A stretch of DNA of 5,237 nt from Clostridia bacterium (GTDB lineage: Bacteria; Bacillota_A; Clostridia; Christensenellales; Aristaeellaceae): contig WRHG01000143.1 in assembly GCA_009783365.1 (NCBI GenBank), positions 1-5,237 of the forward strand. Direction: 5' to 3'. The notes below the pieces were generated by a model. That model was not told the origin of the DNA. It did no database searches and saw only the letters and a list, made by a program, of their open reading frames with translations. Of this stretch, positions 1 to 5,237 are shown piece by piece (the stretch's first letter is position 1; every line of letters begins with the position of its first letter). The translations under genes and the position numbers were made by a program.

Positions 1-359
1 TCTCCCAAAAGCGCAAGCATGCCCGCAGCGGCGCTTAACACATTCCTCTGATGTTCCCCTGCAACCTCTTTGCCTTCCGGCGTAATTCCTACCAGGATTT
101 TTCTGCGGTCCTTCTCGTCAATCCGCCTGGTGATCCACGCCTTCTTCTCCAAGCTGTTTAGCGCCGCGGCGACCCTCGCGGAACTGACGCCCATTTCCTG
201 GCTGATCTCACCCGGCAGCACATCCTGATCGCGGCGCGCAATATACCCCAAAATAAACGCTTCCCCCTGCATGGCCTCGTTCATATTTCTTTGCGATTTT
301 GCCTTGTGAAGCGATTGCATTCCGTTTAGAAGCTCAGCTGCCAACCCGGTGTAATTCAA
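1..359 (-). CDS. MarR-family transcriptional regulator, partial (C-terminus beyond left edge)
   Basis: Reading the reverse strand from base 359 gives 119 codons without a stop, then the window ends. The family normally has about 140-150 residues, so roughly the last 30 are missing. The winged helix-turn-helix is clear: an N-terminal helix (about residues 1-40), then LPGEISQEMGVSSARVAAAL (48-67) as the helix-turn-helix including the recognition helix, then a wing with the MarR signature DEKDRRKILVGITPEGKE (81-98). The start is TTG, chosen because GGAGGAAGG (bases 367-375) lies just upstream. The first in-frame ATG, codon 14, has no such site and would trim the N-terminal helix. MarR proteins are dimeric cytoplasmic repressors or activators that often respond to small carboxylic or aromatic ligands or to CoA thioesters. 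The ligand here cannot be read from the sequence. The gene is divergent from the CoA-transferase/hbd operon, which makes it the likely local regulator (inference). The family call is firm; the target is not. Confidence 0.93.
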   Translation of the reverse strand, partial: MNYTGLAAELLNGMQSLHKAKSQRNMNEAMQGEAFILGYIARRDQDVLPGEISQEMGVSSARVAAALNSLEKKAWITRRIDEKDRRKILVGITPEGKEVAGEHQRNVLSAAAGMLALLG

Positions 360-366
360 CGTCGAT

Positions 367-375
367 CCTTCCTCC
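367..375 (-). promoter_or_regulatory. Ribosome binding site deciding the TTG start of the MarR gene
   Basis: On the minus strand this reads GGAGGAAGG. Its GAAGG part ends 7 nt and its GGAGG part 11 nt before the TTG at 359-357. No comparable site precedes the next in-frame ATG codons (14 and 26), so it supports the TTG start. Confidence 0.75.
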
Positions 376-396
376 GCAAACAACTAACACTATTAT

Positions 397-425
397 ATTA
401 TAGCAATATTAGAAAATATTGTCAA
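397..425 (-). promoter_or_regulatory. Perfect-consensus sigma-A promoter for the MarR gene
   Basis: On the minus strand, TTGACA (bases 425-420) is followed by exactly 17 nt and TATAAT (bases 402-397). Both hexamers match the consensus 6/6 at the ideal spacing. The predicted transcript start is near base 390, giving a leader of about 31 nt that contains the ribosome binding site. A promoter this strong in front of a regulator suggests tight repression, probably by the regulator itself (inference). Confidence 0.85.
404..421. promoter_or_regulatory. Candidate MarR operator: perfect 7-bp inverted repeat
   Basis: CAATATT (404-410) and AATATTG (415-421) are exact reverse complements separated by AGAA, giving an 18-bp dyad. 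It lies almost entirely in the 17-nt spacer of the MarR promoter and touches the -35 box, where a bound dimer would exclude RNA polymerase. Size and AT-rich character fit operators of MarR-family dimers (known for the family). Binding by this particular protein is inference. The dyad is about 47 bp upstream of the pct -35 box, so an effect on pct would have to act at a distance or through another site. Confidence 0.6.
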
Positions 426-467
426 CCGGTTTCTGCGCCTGATAATGGTTCGTTCCCTAAAATATCC

Positions 468-496
468 TTTACAACCGCCTTTTACCTCCGTATACT
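468..496 (+). promoter_or_regulatory. Sigma-A promoter for the CoA-transferase/hbd operon
   Basis: TTTACA (468-473) is separated by 17 nt from TATACT (491-496), 5/6 matches to each consensus hexamer at ideal spacing. The predicted start is near base 503, leaving a leader of about 32 nt with GGAG (525-528) 6 nt before the ATG at 535. It does not overlap the divergent MarR promoter, whose -35 box ends at base 425. Confidence 0.78.
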
Positions 497-534
497 ACCA
501 TTAGAATTGATAGGAAAAGAGGACGGAGTGCCTG

Positions 535-2091
535 ATGCCCAGTATTATGACGGCGGCCGAAGCCGTAAAAACATACGTCCGTGACGGCGCAACCGTCGCC
601 TTTGGCGGTTTTGTCGGAGCGTCACACCCTGAAGAAATATCGCTCGCAATCCAGGAGGCCTTCATTAACCGCGGTTCGCCCAGGGATCTGACACTGGTTT
701 ACGCGGCTGGGCAGGGAGACGGAAAGAACAGGGGCCTCAACCATCTTGGCGAGGAAGGATTGGCCGCAAGGATCATCGGCGGGCATTGGGGGCTGGTTCC
801 CCGTCTGCAGAAGCTGGCGATGGAAAACAAATTGGCGGCTTATAACTTACCGCAGGGTGTAATATCTCATCTCTTTCGGGATACGGCGGCGGGAAAGCCC
901 GGCGTGATAACCCATGTCGGGCTGAAAACATTTGTCGATCCGCGGCTTCAGGGCGGAAAGCTCAACCAAAAAGCTTATGAGGCCGGCGATATCGTAAAGC
1001 TGATCGAAATCGAAGGACAAGAGAAGCTGTTTTATCAAGCGCTCCCGATCGATGTGGCGGTAATACGCGCCACATACGCGGATACAAACGGCAACTGCAC
1101 CTTCCAGAAGGAAGGCACGATCGCGGACGCTATTGTTATGGCGCAAGCGGCGAAAAACAGCGGAGGCCGCGTAATTGTACAGGCAGAGCGTGTGGTGGAT
1201 TATCCGACGTTGGATTCGCGTCTTGTCCGGCTCCCCGGCGCTTATGTGGACGCGGTTGTCATTGGAAAGCCTGAAAACCATATGCAGACATTCGGCGTCC
1301 AATACAACCCCGCTTATAGTGGCGAGATTCGCGTGCCTGCCCATTCTCTCCCTCCCATACCGCTGGATGAGCGAAAGGTGGTGGCGCGACGCGCCGCAAT
1401 GGAAGCCGTGTCCAGCTCGGTCACCAACCTTGGCATCGGCATGGCGGAAGGCGTAGGGGCTATTGTCGCCGAAGAAGGGCTTGAAGGATTAATCCTCACC
1501 ACCGAAGCGGGCACCTACGGCGGTATTCCTGCGGGCGGCTTGAATTTCGGCGTTACCGCAAACCTGGACTGCATGCTGGAACAACCGAGCCAGTTTGACT
1601 TTTATGACGGCGGAGGGTTGGACGTTGCGTTTTTAGGGCTTGCGCAGGCAGACCGCGACGGCAATATCAACGTCAGCCAATTCGGGCCGAAAATCGCCGG
1701 CTGCGGCGGGTTTATCAATATTTCGCAGAATGCGAAAAAAGTTGTCTATTGCGGCACATTTACCGCCGGCGGACTGGAAGTCTGCATAGACCGCGGAAAG
1801 CTGGTAATCCGGAAGGAAGGCGGGATCAAAAAATTCGTGAAACAGGTGGAGCAGATCACCTTCAGCGGCACATACGCTAACGAGATCGGCCAGCCTGTCC
1901 TTTATGTCACAGAGCGGGCAGTTTTTAAACTCGCCGCCGGCGGAATCGTTTTGACAGAAATCGCTCCCGGAGTTGACCTTGAACGGGACATTCTGGCAAA
2001 TATGGAGTTCGTCCCCGCTATTGCGAAAGATTTGCGACAAATGGACAAGCGGTTGTTCCTGCCTGAAATCATGGGGCTAAAGGAGATATGA
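535..2091 (+). CDS. pct: Propionate/acetate CoA-transferase (family I, fused alpha-beta)
   Basis: The 518-residue product matches the usual length of clostridial propionate CoA-transferases (about 520 aa). These single-chain family I enzymes move CoA between acyl-CoA and a free short-chain acid through a glutamyl-CoA thioester. Two CoA-transferase halves are visible: an alpha-like part (about 1-270) with the glycine-rich FGGFVG (23-28), and a beta-like part (about 280-510). TTEAGTYGGIPAGGLNFG (322-339) carries the catalytic Glu324, the same number reported for the Clostridium propionicum enzyme. The start follows GGAG by 6 nt. It is first in an operon, 4 nt before hbd, with its own promoter. 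Family members accept acetate, propionate, lactate, acrylate and hydroxybutyrate, and E. coli YdiF is a related acetate CoA-transferase. The natural substrate here is therefore not fixed by sequence; the hbd neighbour favours C4 acids (inference). No truncation or frameshift is seen. Confidence 0.93.
   Translation: MPSIMTAAEAVKTYVRDGATVAFGGFVGASHPEEISLAIQEAFINRGSPRDLTLVYAAGQGDGKNRGLNHLGEEGLAARIIGGHWGLVPRLQKLAMENKLAAYNLPQGVISHLFRDTAAGKPGVITHVGLKTFVDPRLQGGKLNQKAYEAGDIVKLIEIEGQEKLFYQALPIDVAVIRATYADTNGNCTFQKEGTIADAIVMAQAAKNSGGRVIVQAERVVDYPTLDSRLVRLPGAYVDAVVIGKPENHMQTFGVQYNPAYSGEIRVPAHSLPPIPLDERKVVARRAAMEAVSSSVTNLGIGMAEGVGAIVAEEGLEGLILTTEAGTYGGIPAGGLNFGVTANLDCMLEQPSQFDFYDGGGLDVAFLGLAQADRDGNINVSQFGPKIAGCGGFINISQNAKKVVYCGTFTAGGLEVCIDRGKLVIRKEGGIKKFVKQVEQITFSGTYANEIGQPVLYVTERAVFKLAAGGIVLTEIAPGVDLERDILANMEFVPAIAKDLRQMDKRLFLPEIMGLKEI
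2080..2085 (+). promoter_or_regulatory. Ribosome binding site of hbd inside the end of pct
   Basis: AAGGAG sits within the last pct codons, 10 nt before the hbd ATG at 2096. A nearer ATG at 2088 opens only three codons before a stop and is not the start. This arrangement suggests that the two genes are translated from one mRNA, possibly coupled. Confidence 0.7.
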
Positions 2092-2095
2092 AAGA

Positions 2096-2926
2096 ATGAA
2101 AATCGGCGTGATCGGAGCCGGGGTTATGGGCGCGGGCATTGCGCAGGTTTTTGCCGCATCCGGGCATGACACGGTACTGTGTGACATCAGCGAAAAGCTT
2201 GCGTTGGCCGGAAAGAAAAAAATCAGCCGTTCTTTAGAGCGCTTCGTGTCCAAGGGAAAGCTGGAACAGGCGCAGGCGGATCAAGTCATCTTCAGAATCC
2301 ACCCGGGTTTGATCGGGCAAGCGGCGGACTGCGACCTGATCATCGAGGCGGTTATTGAAGACATGGCGGTTAAAAAGGATCTGTTTCATACGCTGCAAAA
2401 TATTTGCAGAAAAGAAGCCATCTTCGCCTCCAACACATCATCCCTATCCTTAACGGAAATGTCGAAGGGCCTTGACCGCCCGGTCGTGGGTATGCACTTC
2501 TTTAACCCCGCGCCTGTTATGAAACTGGTGGAGGTGGTTGCGGGGCTGGGCGCGGATACTCGCGTAATCAACCAAGTCGTCTCCATTGCCGAGAAGATAG
2601 GAAAGACTCCCGTGCGGGTAAACGAAGGCGCCGGATTTGTGGTCAATCGGATTCTGGCTCCCATGATCAATGAAGCGGCCGCGGTTTACGCGGATGGCAT
2701 CGCTTCCGTTCAAGATATCGATACCGCCATGAAGCTGGGCGCCAATCATCCGATGGGTCCGCTGGAGCTGGGAGATCTGATCGGACTGGACGTCTGCCTG
2801 GCGATCCTGGAAACGCTGCACGGCGAATACGGCGGCGAGCAATTCAGGCCCCATCCGCTGCTAAAAAAGATGGTTCGCGGCGGCCTATACGGCAAAAAGT
2901 CCGGAAAAGGATTTTATACCTATTGA
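2096..2926 (+). CDS. hbd: 3-hydroxybutyryl-CoA dehydrogenase
   Basis: The 276-residue product has the full layout of the short-chain 3-hydroxyacyl-CoA dehydrogenases. An N-terminal Rossmann domain (about 1-180) carries GAGVMGAGIAQ (7-17), which binds the dinucleotide, and Asp30 at the end of the second strand, which favours NAD(H) over NADP(H). FASNTSSLSLTE (110-121) contributes Ser115. GMHFFNPAPVMKLVEVV (132-148) holds the catalytic His134 and Glu146. GFVVNR (180-185) supplies Asn184. The C-terminal dimerisation and substrate domain follows, with NHPMGPLELGDLIGLD (217-232) and the usual end YGKKSGKGFYTY. It reversibly reduces acetoacetyl-CoA to (S)-3-hydroxybutyryl-CoA, a step of clostridial butyrate formation or its reversal. 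It starts 4 nt after pct and shares its promoter. The usual partners (thiolase, crotonase, acyl-CoA dehydrogenase) are not in the window, so the direction of flux is unknown. The enzyme family is very secure. Confidence 0.96.
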   Translation: MKIGVIGAGVMGAGIAQVFAASGHDTVLCDISEKLALAGKKKISRSLERFVSKGKLEQAQADQVIFRIHPGLIGQAADCDLIIEAVIEDMAVKKDLFHTLQNICRKEAIFASNTSSLSLTEMSKGLDRPVVGMHFFNPAPVMKLVEVVAGLGADTRVINQVVSIAEKIGKTPVRVNEGAGFVVNRILAPMINEAAAVYADGIASVQDIDTAMKLGANHPMGPLELGDLIGLDVCLAILETLHGEYGGEQFRPHPLLKKMVRGGLYGKKSGKGFYTY

Positions 2927-3017
2927 GCCCCTATCGGCAACCGCAGGCATCAGCGATATGGACCTGCCGGAAGCCATTGAGGCTTTTGCAGCGCAGCTAC
3001 CGGCCCGCTTGCTTCCC
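2927..3017. other. Convergent intergenic gap without a clear terminator
   Basis: This 91-nt gap separates the ends of hbd (plus) and the exported-protein gene (minus). The only hairpin I see is AAGCC-ATTGA-GGCTT (2971-2985) followed by just two more T; the stem is five pairs, too weak to call a terminator confidently. A 23-codon frame (ATG 2958 to TAA 3027-3029) runs through it into the end of the opposite gene, but it has no ribosome binding site. Confidence 0.5.
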
Positions 3018-3878
3018 TCATTCGAGTAAACCGCTCAAAAATTCATCCACGATTTCCTGCACGTCAGCGCCCAGCGCATCCCCGATGATGTTTACCACAT
3101 CGTCCTTCGGAAAGGCAACCATACCGCCCGTAAGCTGCGAAAAGTTAAGCAACAAACCGATATTCCCCTGGGCTTTGCTCATAAACCATCGGTCTTCGTA
3201 CCGTATCGCATCGCAGCACAATATACCCACTTTGTCATCAAAAACAAATGCGGCGACCACGCTGCGCGCATCATCCGCTCCAGCCGGGGCGTATTGCGCC
3301 AGCATGTTATTCCGATTCGCTTCCGACCCGTAATGTTTGCTTATCATTTCCGGAGGGACAAAGCCCATGACCACAAGCGTATGAAGGTTCACCGCGCCAA
3401 AAGCGCTCTCAAGCTCTTCGACAAAGGCGTTTGCTTTTTCTCCGCTCTCGCTCCACAGGCTGATCGGCGCTGAAAAATCCAGCCAGGGCAAACAAATGGA
3501 GGACAGCTGCAAGAGGATGGACTGCGCGATTTCGTGCTTTCTAGCCTCAATGTTGATGGAACGCAGCAGGTTCCCCGCGTTGGGCATACGCGGCACCTCG
3601 GACATCGAGTACACTCCAATCCGCGCAAGCTGCGCCCCGAAGTTAAAATGATCGATGTACGTTTCCACAGCGTACGCGCCGATCATTTTGCCTATATCCT
3701 GCTCTTTCATGCCTTCCAAATAATACGTAACCGCGTCTTCCGGCGTGTCCCAGCCAGGGCCTTCATAGGTATGATCGTCCGCTCCCGCTTTTAGCGGCAT
3801 GCAGGCGCAAATTCCCAACAGGCAAACCAAAAGCCAACTCCGGTACCTGTTCTTTTGCACAGCGTTCGTCATCTGCAT
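3018..3878 (-). CDS. Exported protein of unknown function
   Basis: The start is the ATG at 3878 (286 aa), because GGAG lies 6 nt upstream in GGGGAGAG (bases 3890-3883). An ATG 33 nt further out falls inside the promoter. The N-terminus is a signal peptide: basic NRYR (10-13), hydrophobic SWLLVCLLGICAC (14-26), then PLKAGA, with likely signal peptidase I cleavage after Ala33. ICAC is a poor lipobox, so a lipoprotein is a less likely reading. The mature part begins with GPGWDTPEDAVTYYLEGMKE (40-59), continuing through KMIGAYAVETYIDHFNF. I recall similar openings in secreted clostridial proteins of no assigned function. The C-terminal part has a strand-rich AFVFDDKVGILCCDAIRYEDRW (210-231), which could close an NTF2-like fold (speculative). 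No catalytic motif is recognised. It has its own promoter and is convergent with hbd, so no operon partner reveals its role. Expression is plausible; function is unknown. Confidence 0.82.
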   Translation of the reverse strand: MQMTNAVQKNRYRSWLLVCLLGICACMPLKAGADDHTYEGPGWDTPEDAVTYYLEGMKEQDIGKMIGAYAVETYIDHFNFGAQLARIGVYSMSEVPRMPNAGNLLRSINIEARKHEIAQSILLQLSSICLPWLDFSAPISLWSESGEKANAFVEELESAFGAVNLHTLVVMGFVPPEMISKHYGSEANRNNMLAQYAPAGADDARSVVAAFVFDDKVGILCCDAIRYEDRWFMSKAQGNIGLLLNFSQLTGGMVAFPKDDVVNIIGDALGADVQEIVDEFLSGLLE

Positions 3879-3901
3879 TGACCTCTCCCCTGTTTTTGAC
3901 G

Positions 3902-3930
3902 AGTATAGCACCCTCGCCGCAGAAAAACAA
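3902..3930 (-). promoter_or_regulatory. Extended -10 promoter for the exported-protein gene
   Basis: On the minus strand TTGTTT (3930-3925), 17 nt, then TATACT (3907-3902). The -10 box is preceded by TG one base away (TGC-TATACT), an extended -10 element. The start would be near base 3895, giving a short leader of about 17 nt that includes GGGGAGAG. The placement supports the ATG at 3878 rather than the one at 3911, which would lie upstream of the transcript start. Confidence 0.65.
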
Positions 3931-3979
3931 GGATGGCCTCTGCGTTTTCTGCCGGCCCGATCAATCCTCTAAAACCTTC

Positions 3980-3995
3980 CCGCCGAATGCGGCGG
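3980..3995. other. GC-rich perfect hairpin in the divergent region
   Basis: CCGCCG (3980-3985), loop AATG, CGGCGG (3990-3995): a perfect six-pair all-GC stem. On the plus strand no T-run follows. On the minus strand TTTT comes only after a further GAAGG, so it is not a standard terminator for either direction. It could be a protein-binding dyad or a block to antisense transcripts coming from lysA (both speculative). Confidence 0.4.
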
Positions 3996-4011
3996 CAATG
4001 CGAAGATAACG

Positions 4012-4078
4012 GTTCCGGGGCACTTGCGCCTCGTGCGGACCTATGATAGACTGAACTTCATGTTCCGCTACTTGCGCC
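4012..4078. repeat. Imperfect direct repeat upstream of the lysA-like gene
   Basis: GTTCCG-GGGGC-ACTTGCGCC (4012-4030) recurs as GTTCCG-CT-ACTTGCGCC (4062-4078), about 50 bp apart. Six plus nine bases are identical and only the inner spacer differs. The first copy overlaps the candidate -35 box and the second lies just past the predicted transcript start. Paired operators or an old local duplication are both possible. Confidence 0.5.
4024..4052 (+). promoter_or_regulatory. Weak candidate promoter for the lysA-like gene
   Basis: TTGCGC (4024-4029), 17 nt, TAGACT (4047-4052) is the best-spaced pair before the gene, with 3/6 and 4/6 matches. TATGAT (4042-4047) overlaps it as an alternative -10 but lacks a partner -35 box. 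The leader would be about 60 nt. Such a weak core may need an activator, or the true promoter may lie elsewhere. Confidence 0.35.
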
Positions 4079-4105
4079 GGCCGGTTTTGTAAAAGGCCCG
4101 CTGAA

Positions 4106-4111
4106 AGGGAG
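4106..4111 (+). promoter_or_regulatory. Ribosome binding site deciding between two lysA-like start codons
   Basis: AGGGAG directly abuts an in-frame ATG at 4112, leaving no spacer, but stands 6 nt before the in-frame ATG at 4118. The second ATG is therefore the likely start. Confidence 0.75.
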
Positions 4112-4117
4112 ATGCCC

Positions 4118-5237
4118 ATGCCCAACTTTTCTCTTCCCGATGACGTTTTTGAAGCGGCGGCGGCCGCGTATGAAACACCCCTGCACCTGTATGACGAAAA
4201 GGGCATCCGACAAACCGCCCGGCAGGTACGGCGCGCCTTTGGCTGGGCGCAGGATTTTCGGGAGTATTTCGCCGTGAAAGCCCTGCCTACCCCCGGCATC
4301 CTGCGGCTTCTGAAGGAGGAAGGCTGCGGGGTTGACTGCGCCAGCCTGACGGAATTGCGCCTGGCGGAGGCATGCGGCTTTTCCGGCGGGGAAATCATGT
4401 TCAGCGCCAACAACGTACCGCCGCCGGAATACGCGCTGGCGCGCAGGCTGGGCGCCCACATCAACCTGGACGACGTGACCCATATCCCCCTTCTGCGAGA
4501 CAACGGCGGCATACCCGGGGAAGTCTGCTTGCGCTACAACCCCGGCGGAACGTTTTCAGCAGGCAATCACATCATGGGAGAGCCCGGAGAAGCCAAATTC
4601 GGCATGACCCGCCCTCAGCTTGCCGAAGCGCTGCGCCTGCTGAAGGGTTTAGGGGCGGAGCGCTTTGGCCTGCACGCCTTTTTGACCAGCAATACCACTG
4701 ATGGAACCTACTATCCGTGCCTGGCCCGCCTGCTGATGAAGACCGGCAGGGAACTTGCGGATGAAACAGGCGTTGAATTGTCGTTCATCAACCTTTCGGG
4801 CGGCATCGGCATCCCGTACCTGCCTGAGGAAGCCCCGGCGGACCTGGAAGCCATAAGCCTGGGCGTGCGGGAAGCCTGCGGAGAACCGGCGATTCGGGGC
4901 GTGGGCTTAAAAGCCGAGCTGGGCCGGTACATGACGGGCTCCCATGGCTGGCTGGTAACCCGGATCATCCATGAAAAGCGGATCCACAAGCGCTATCTCG
5001 GCCTGGACGCCTCCGCCTGTGACCTGCTGCGGCCGGCCATGTACGGGGCATACCACCACATCACCCTGCCCGGCAAAGAGGGACTGCCCAACAAAGAAAA
5101 AGCGGACGTGGTAGGCAGCCTTTGCGAAAACAACGACAAATTCGCCGTGGACCGGCTGCTGCCCCCGGCGGAAGTGGGGGATCTGCTTGTCATCCACGAC
5201 ACGGGCGCTCATGGTTTAAGCATGGGTTACAATTATA
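4118..5237 (+). CDS. lysA: Diaminopimelate decarboxylase-like PLP enzyme, partial (3' end beyond right edge)
   Basis: The frame is open from ATG 4118 to the window edge, 373 codons. LysA proteins are about 415-430 residues, so some 50 are missing. It belongs to the fold type III, PLP-dependent decarboxylases: an alanine-racemase-like barrel with YFAVKALP carrying the PLP lysine Lys54, glycine loop LSGGIGIPY (226-234) and ELGR (267-270) for phosphate binding. The C-terminal part has LDASACDLLRPAMYGAYHHI (296-315), CENNDKFAVDRLLP (336-349), DTGAHG (361-366) and MGYNY at the edge, in family order. LysA converts meso-diaminopimelate to L-lysine and CO2 in the cytoplasm, the last step of lysine synthesis. 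Several motifs deviate from textbook LysA: GLHAFLTSN (184-192) replaces the usual HIGSQ-type motif, ELGR replaces EPGR, and CENND replaces CESSD. I recall this variant in clostridial proteins annotated as LysA. Another amino-acid decarboxylase specificity cannot be excluded. Confidence 0.88.
   Translation, partial: MPNFSLPDDVFEAAAAAYETPLHLYDEKGIRQTARQVRRAFGWAQDFREYFAVKALPTPGILRLLKEEGCGVDCASLTELRLAEACGFSGGEIMFSANNVPPPEYALARRLGAHINLDDVTHIPLLRDNGGIPGEVCLRYNPGGTFSAGNHIMGEPGEAKFGMTRPQLAEALRLLKGLGAERFGLHAFLTSNTTDGTYYPCLARLLMKTGRELADETGVELSFINLSGGIGIPYLPEEAPADLEAISLGVREACGEPAIRGVGLKAELGRYMTGSHGWLVTRIIHEKRIHKRYLGLDASACDLLRPAMYGAYHHITLPGKEGLPNKEKADVVGSLCENNDKFAVDRLLPPAEVGDLLVIHDTGAHGLSMGYNY

Noticed and set aside
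847..1344. 165-codon open frame on the minus strand within pct
   Set aside because: It is antisense to conserved pct coding sequence, has no ribosome binding site, and its translation has no domain-like pattern; long shadow frames are common at this GC content.
2450..2854. 134-codon minus-strand frame within hbd
   Set aside because: It lies opposite the conserved catalytic and C-terminal domain of hbd, so its codons are dictated by the other strand.
2971..2985. Possible terminator hairpin after hbd
   Set aside because: The stem is only AAGCC/GGCTT with two T after it; too weak to call a terminator.
2958..3029. 23-codon frame MDLPEAIEAF... between the convergent genes
   Set aside because: The composition looks protein-like, but there is no ribosome binding site, and its end overlaps the opposite gene; it is more likely chance or a decayed remnant.
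2923..3333. 136-codon plus-strand frame beginning inside the hbd stop region
   Set aside because: Most of it is antisense to the exported-protein gene, whose signal peptide, ribosome binding site and promoter are consistent. The plus-strand product looks random.
4079..4098. Dyad GGCC-GG-TTTT-GT-AAAA-GGCC before the lysA-like ribosome binding site
   Set aside because: Bulged and with a two-base loop unless pairs are given up; marginal stability, so not annotated as a regulatory structure.
3931..4117. Lysine riboswitch or T-box leader before the lysA-like gene
   Set aside because: I see no T-box AGGGTGG-ACC element and no lysine-riboswitch core. The best promoter candidate leaves only about 60 nt of leader, too short for either.
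3961..4512. 183-codon minus-strand frame overlapping the start of the lysA-like gene
   Set aside because: The plus strand encodes recognisable LysA motifs here. The antisense product is low-complexity and rich in Arg and Ser, typical of a shadow frame.
1..5237. Mobile element, CRISPR array, tRNA, defence or secondary-metabolite system
   Set aside because: No transposase or integrase frame, regular repeat-spacer pattern or cloverleaf was seen. The genes are metabolic or housekeeping with uniform composition by eye.

Overview
The window reads as ordinary bacterial chromosome of a moderate-GC, fermentative anaerobe, most likely a Firmicute of the clostridial type. This rests on strong AGGAGG-like ribosome binding sites, near-consensus sigma-A promoters, a TTG start codon, a propionate-CoA-transferase/3-hydroxybutyryl-CoA dehydrogenase gene pair, and a LysA variant that I associate from memory with gut Clostridia. 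The taxonomic call is inference; no rRNA or other marker gene is present.

Layout: (1) Bases 1-359, minus strand: 5' part of a MarR-family regulator gene running off the left edge. (2) Bases 360-534: divergent control region with a perfect-consensus promoter for the MarR gene (TTGACA-17-TATAAT), an 18-bp perfect dyad inside that promoter's spacer, and a separate good promoter (TTTACA-17-TATACT) facing right. (3) Bases 535-2926: two-gene operon, a propionate/acetate CoA-transferase (pct-like, 518 aa) followed after 4 nt by 3-hydroxybutyryl-CoA dehydrogenase (hbd, 276 aa). (4) Bases 2927-3017: a short convergent gap without a convincing terminator. (5) Bases 3018-3878, minus strand: an exported protein of unknown function (286 aa) with its own promoter. 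(6) Bases 3879-4117: a second divergent control region with a GC-rich hairpin, an imperfect direct repeat and a weak rightward promoter. (7) From base 4118 to the right edge: most of a diaminopimelate decarboxylase-like gene (373 codons visible, stop outside).

How the genes may work together: the CoA-transferase would activate a short-chain (hydroxy)acid at the expense of acetyl-CoA or another acyl-CoA. Hbd would interconvert 3-hydroxybutyryl-CoA and acetoacetyl-CoA. The pair fits C4 acid or hydroxybutyrate fermentation, but no thiolase, crotonase or acyl-CoA dehydrogenase is in the window. The divergent MarR protein is the obvious candidate regulator of itself and perhaps of the operon. The exported protein and the LysA-like enzyme have their own control region and need not be linked to the CoA genes.

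I found no mobile element, CRISPR array, RNA gene or clearly new multi-gene system. The points most worth a second look are the dyad in the MarR promoter, the altered cofactor-site motifs of the LysA-like protein, and the uncharacterised exported protein.
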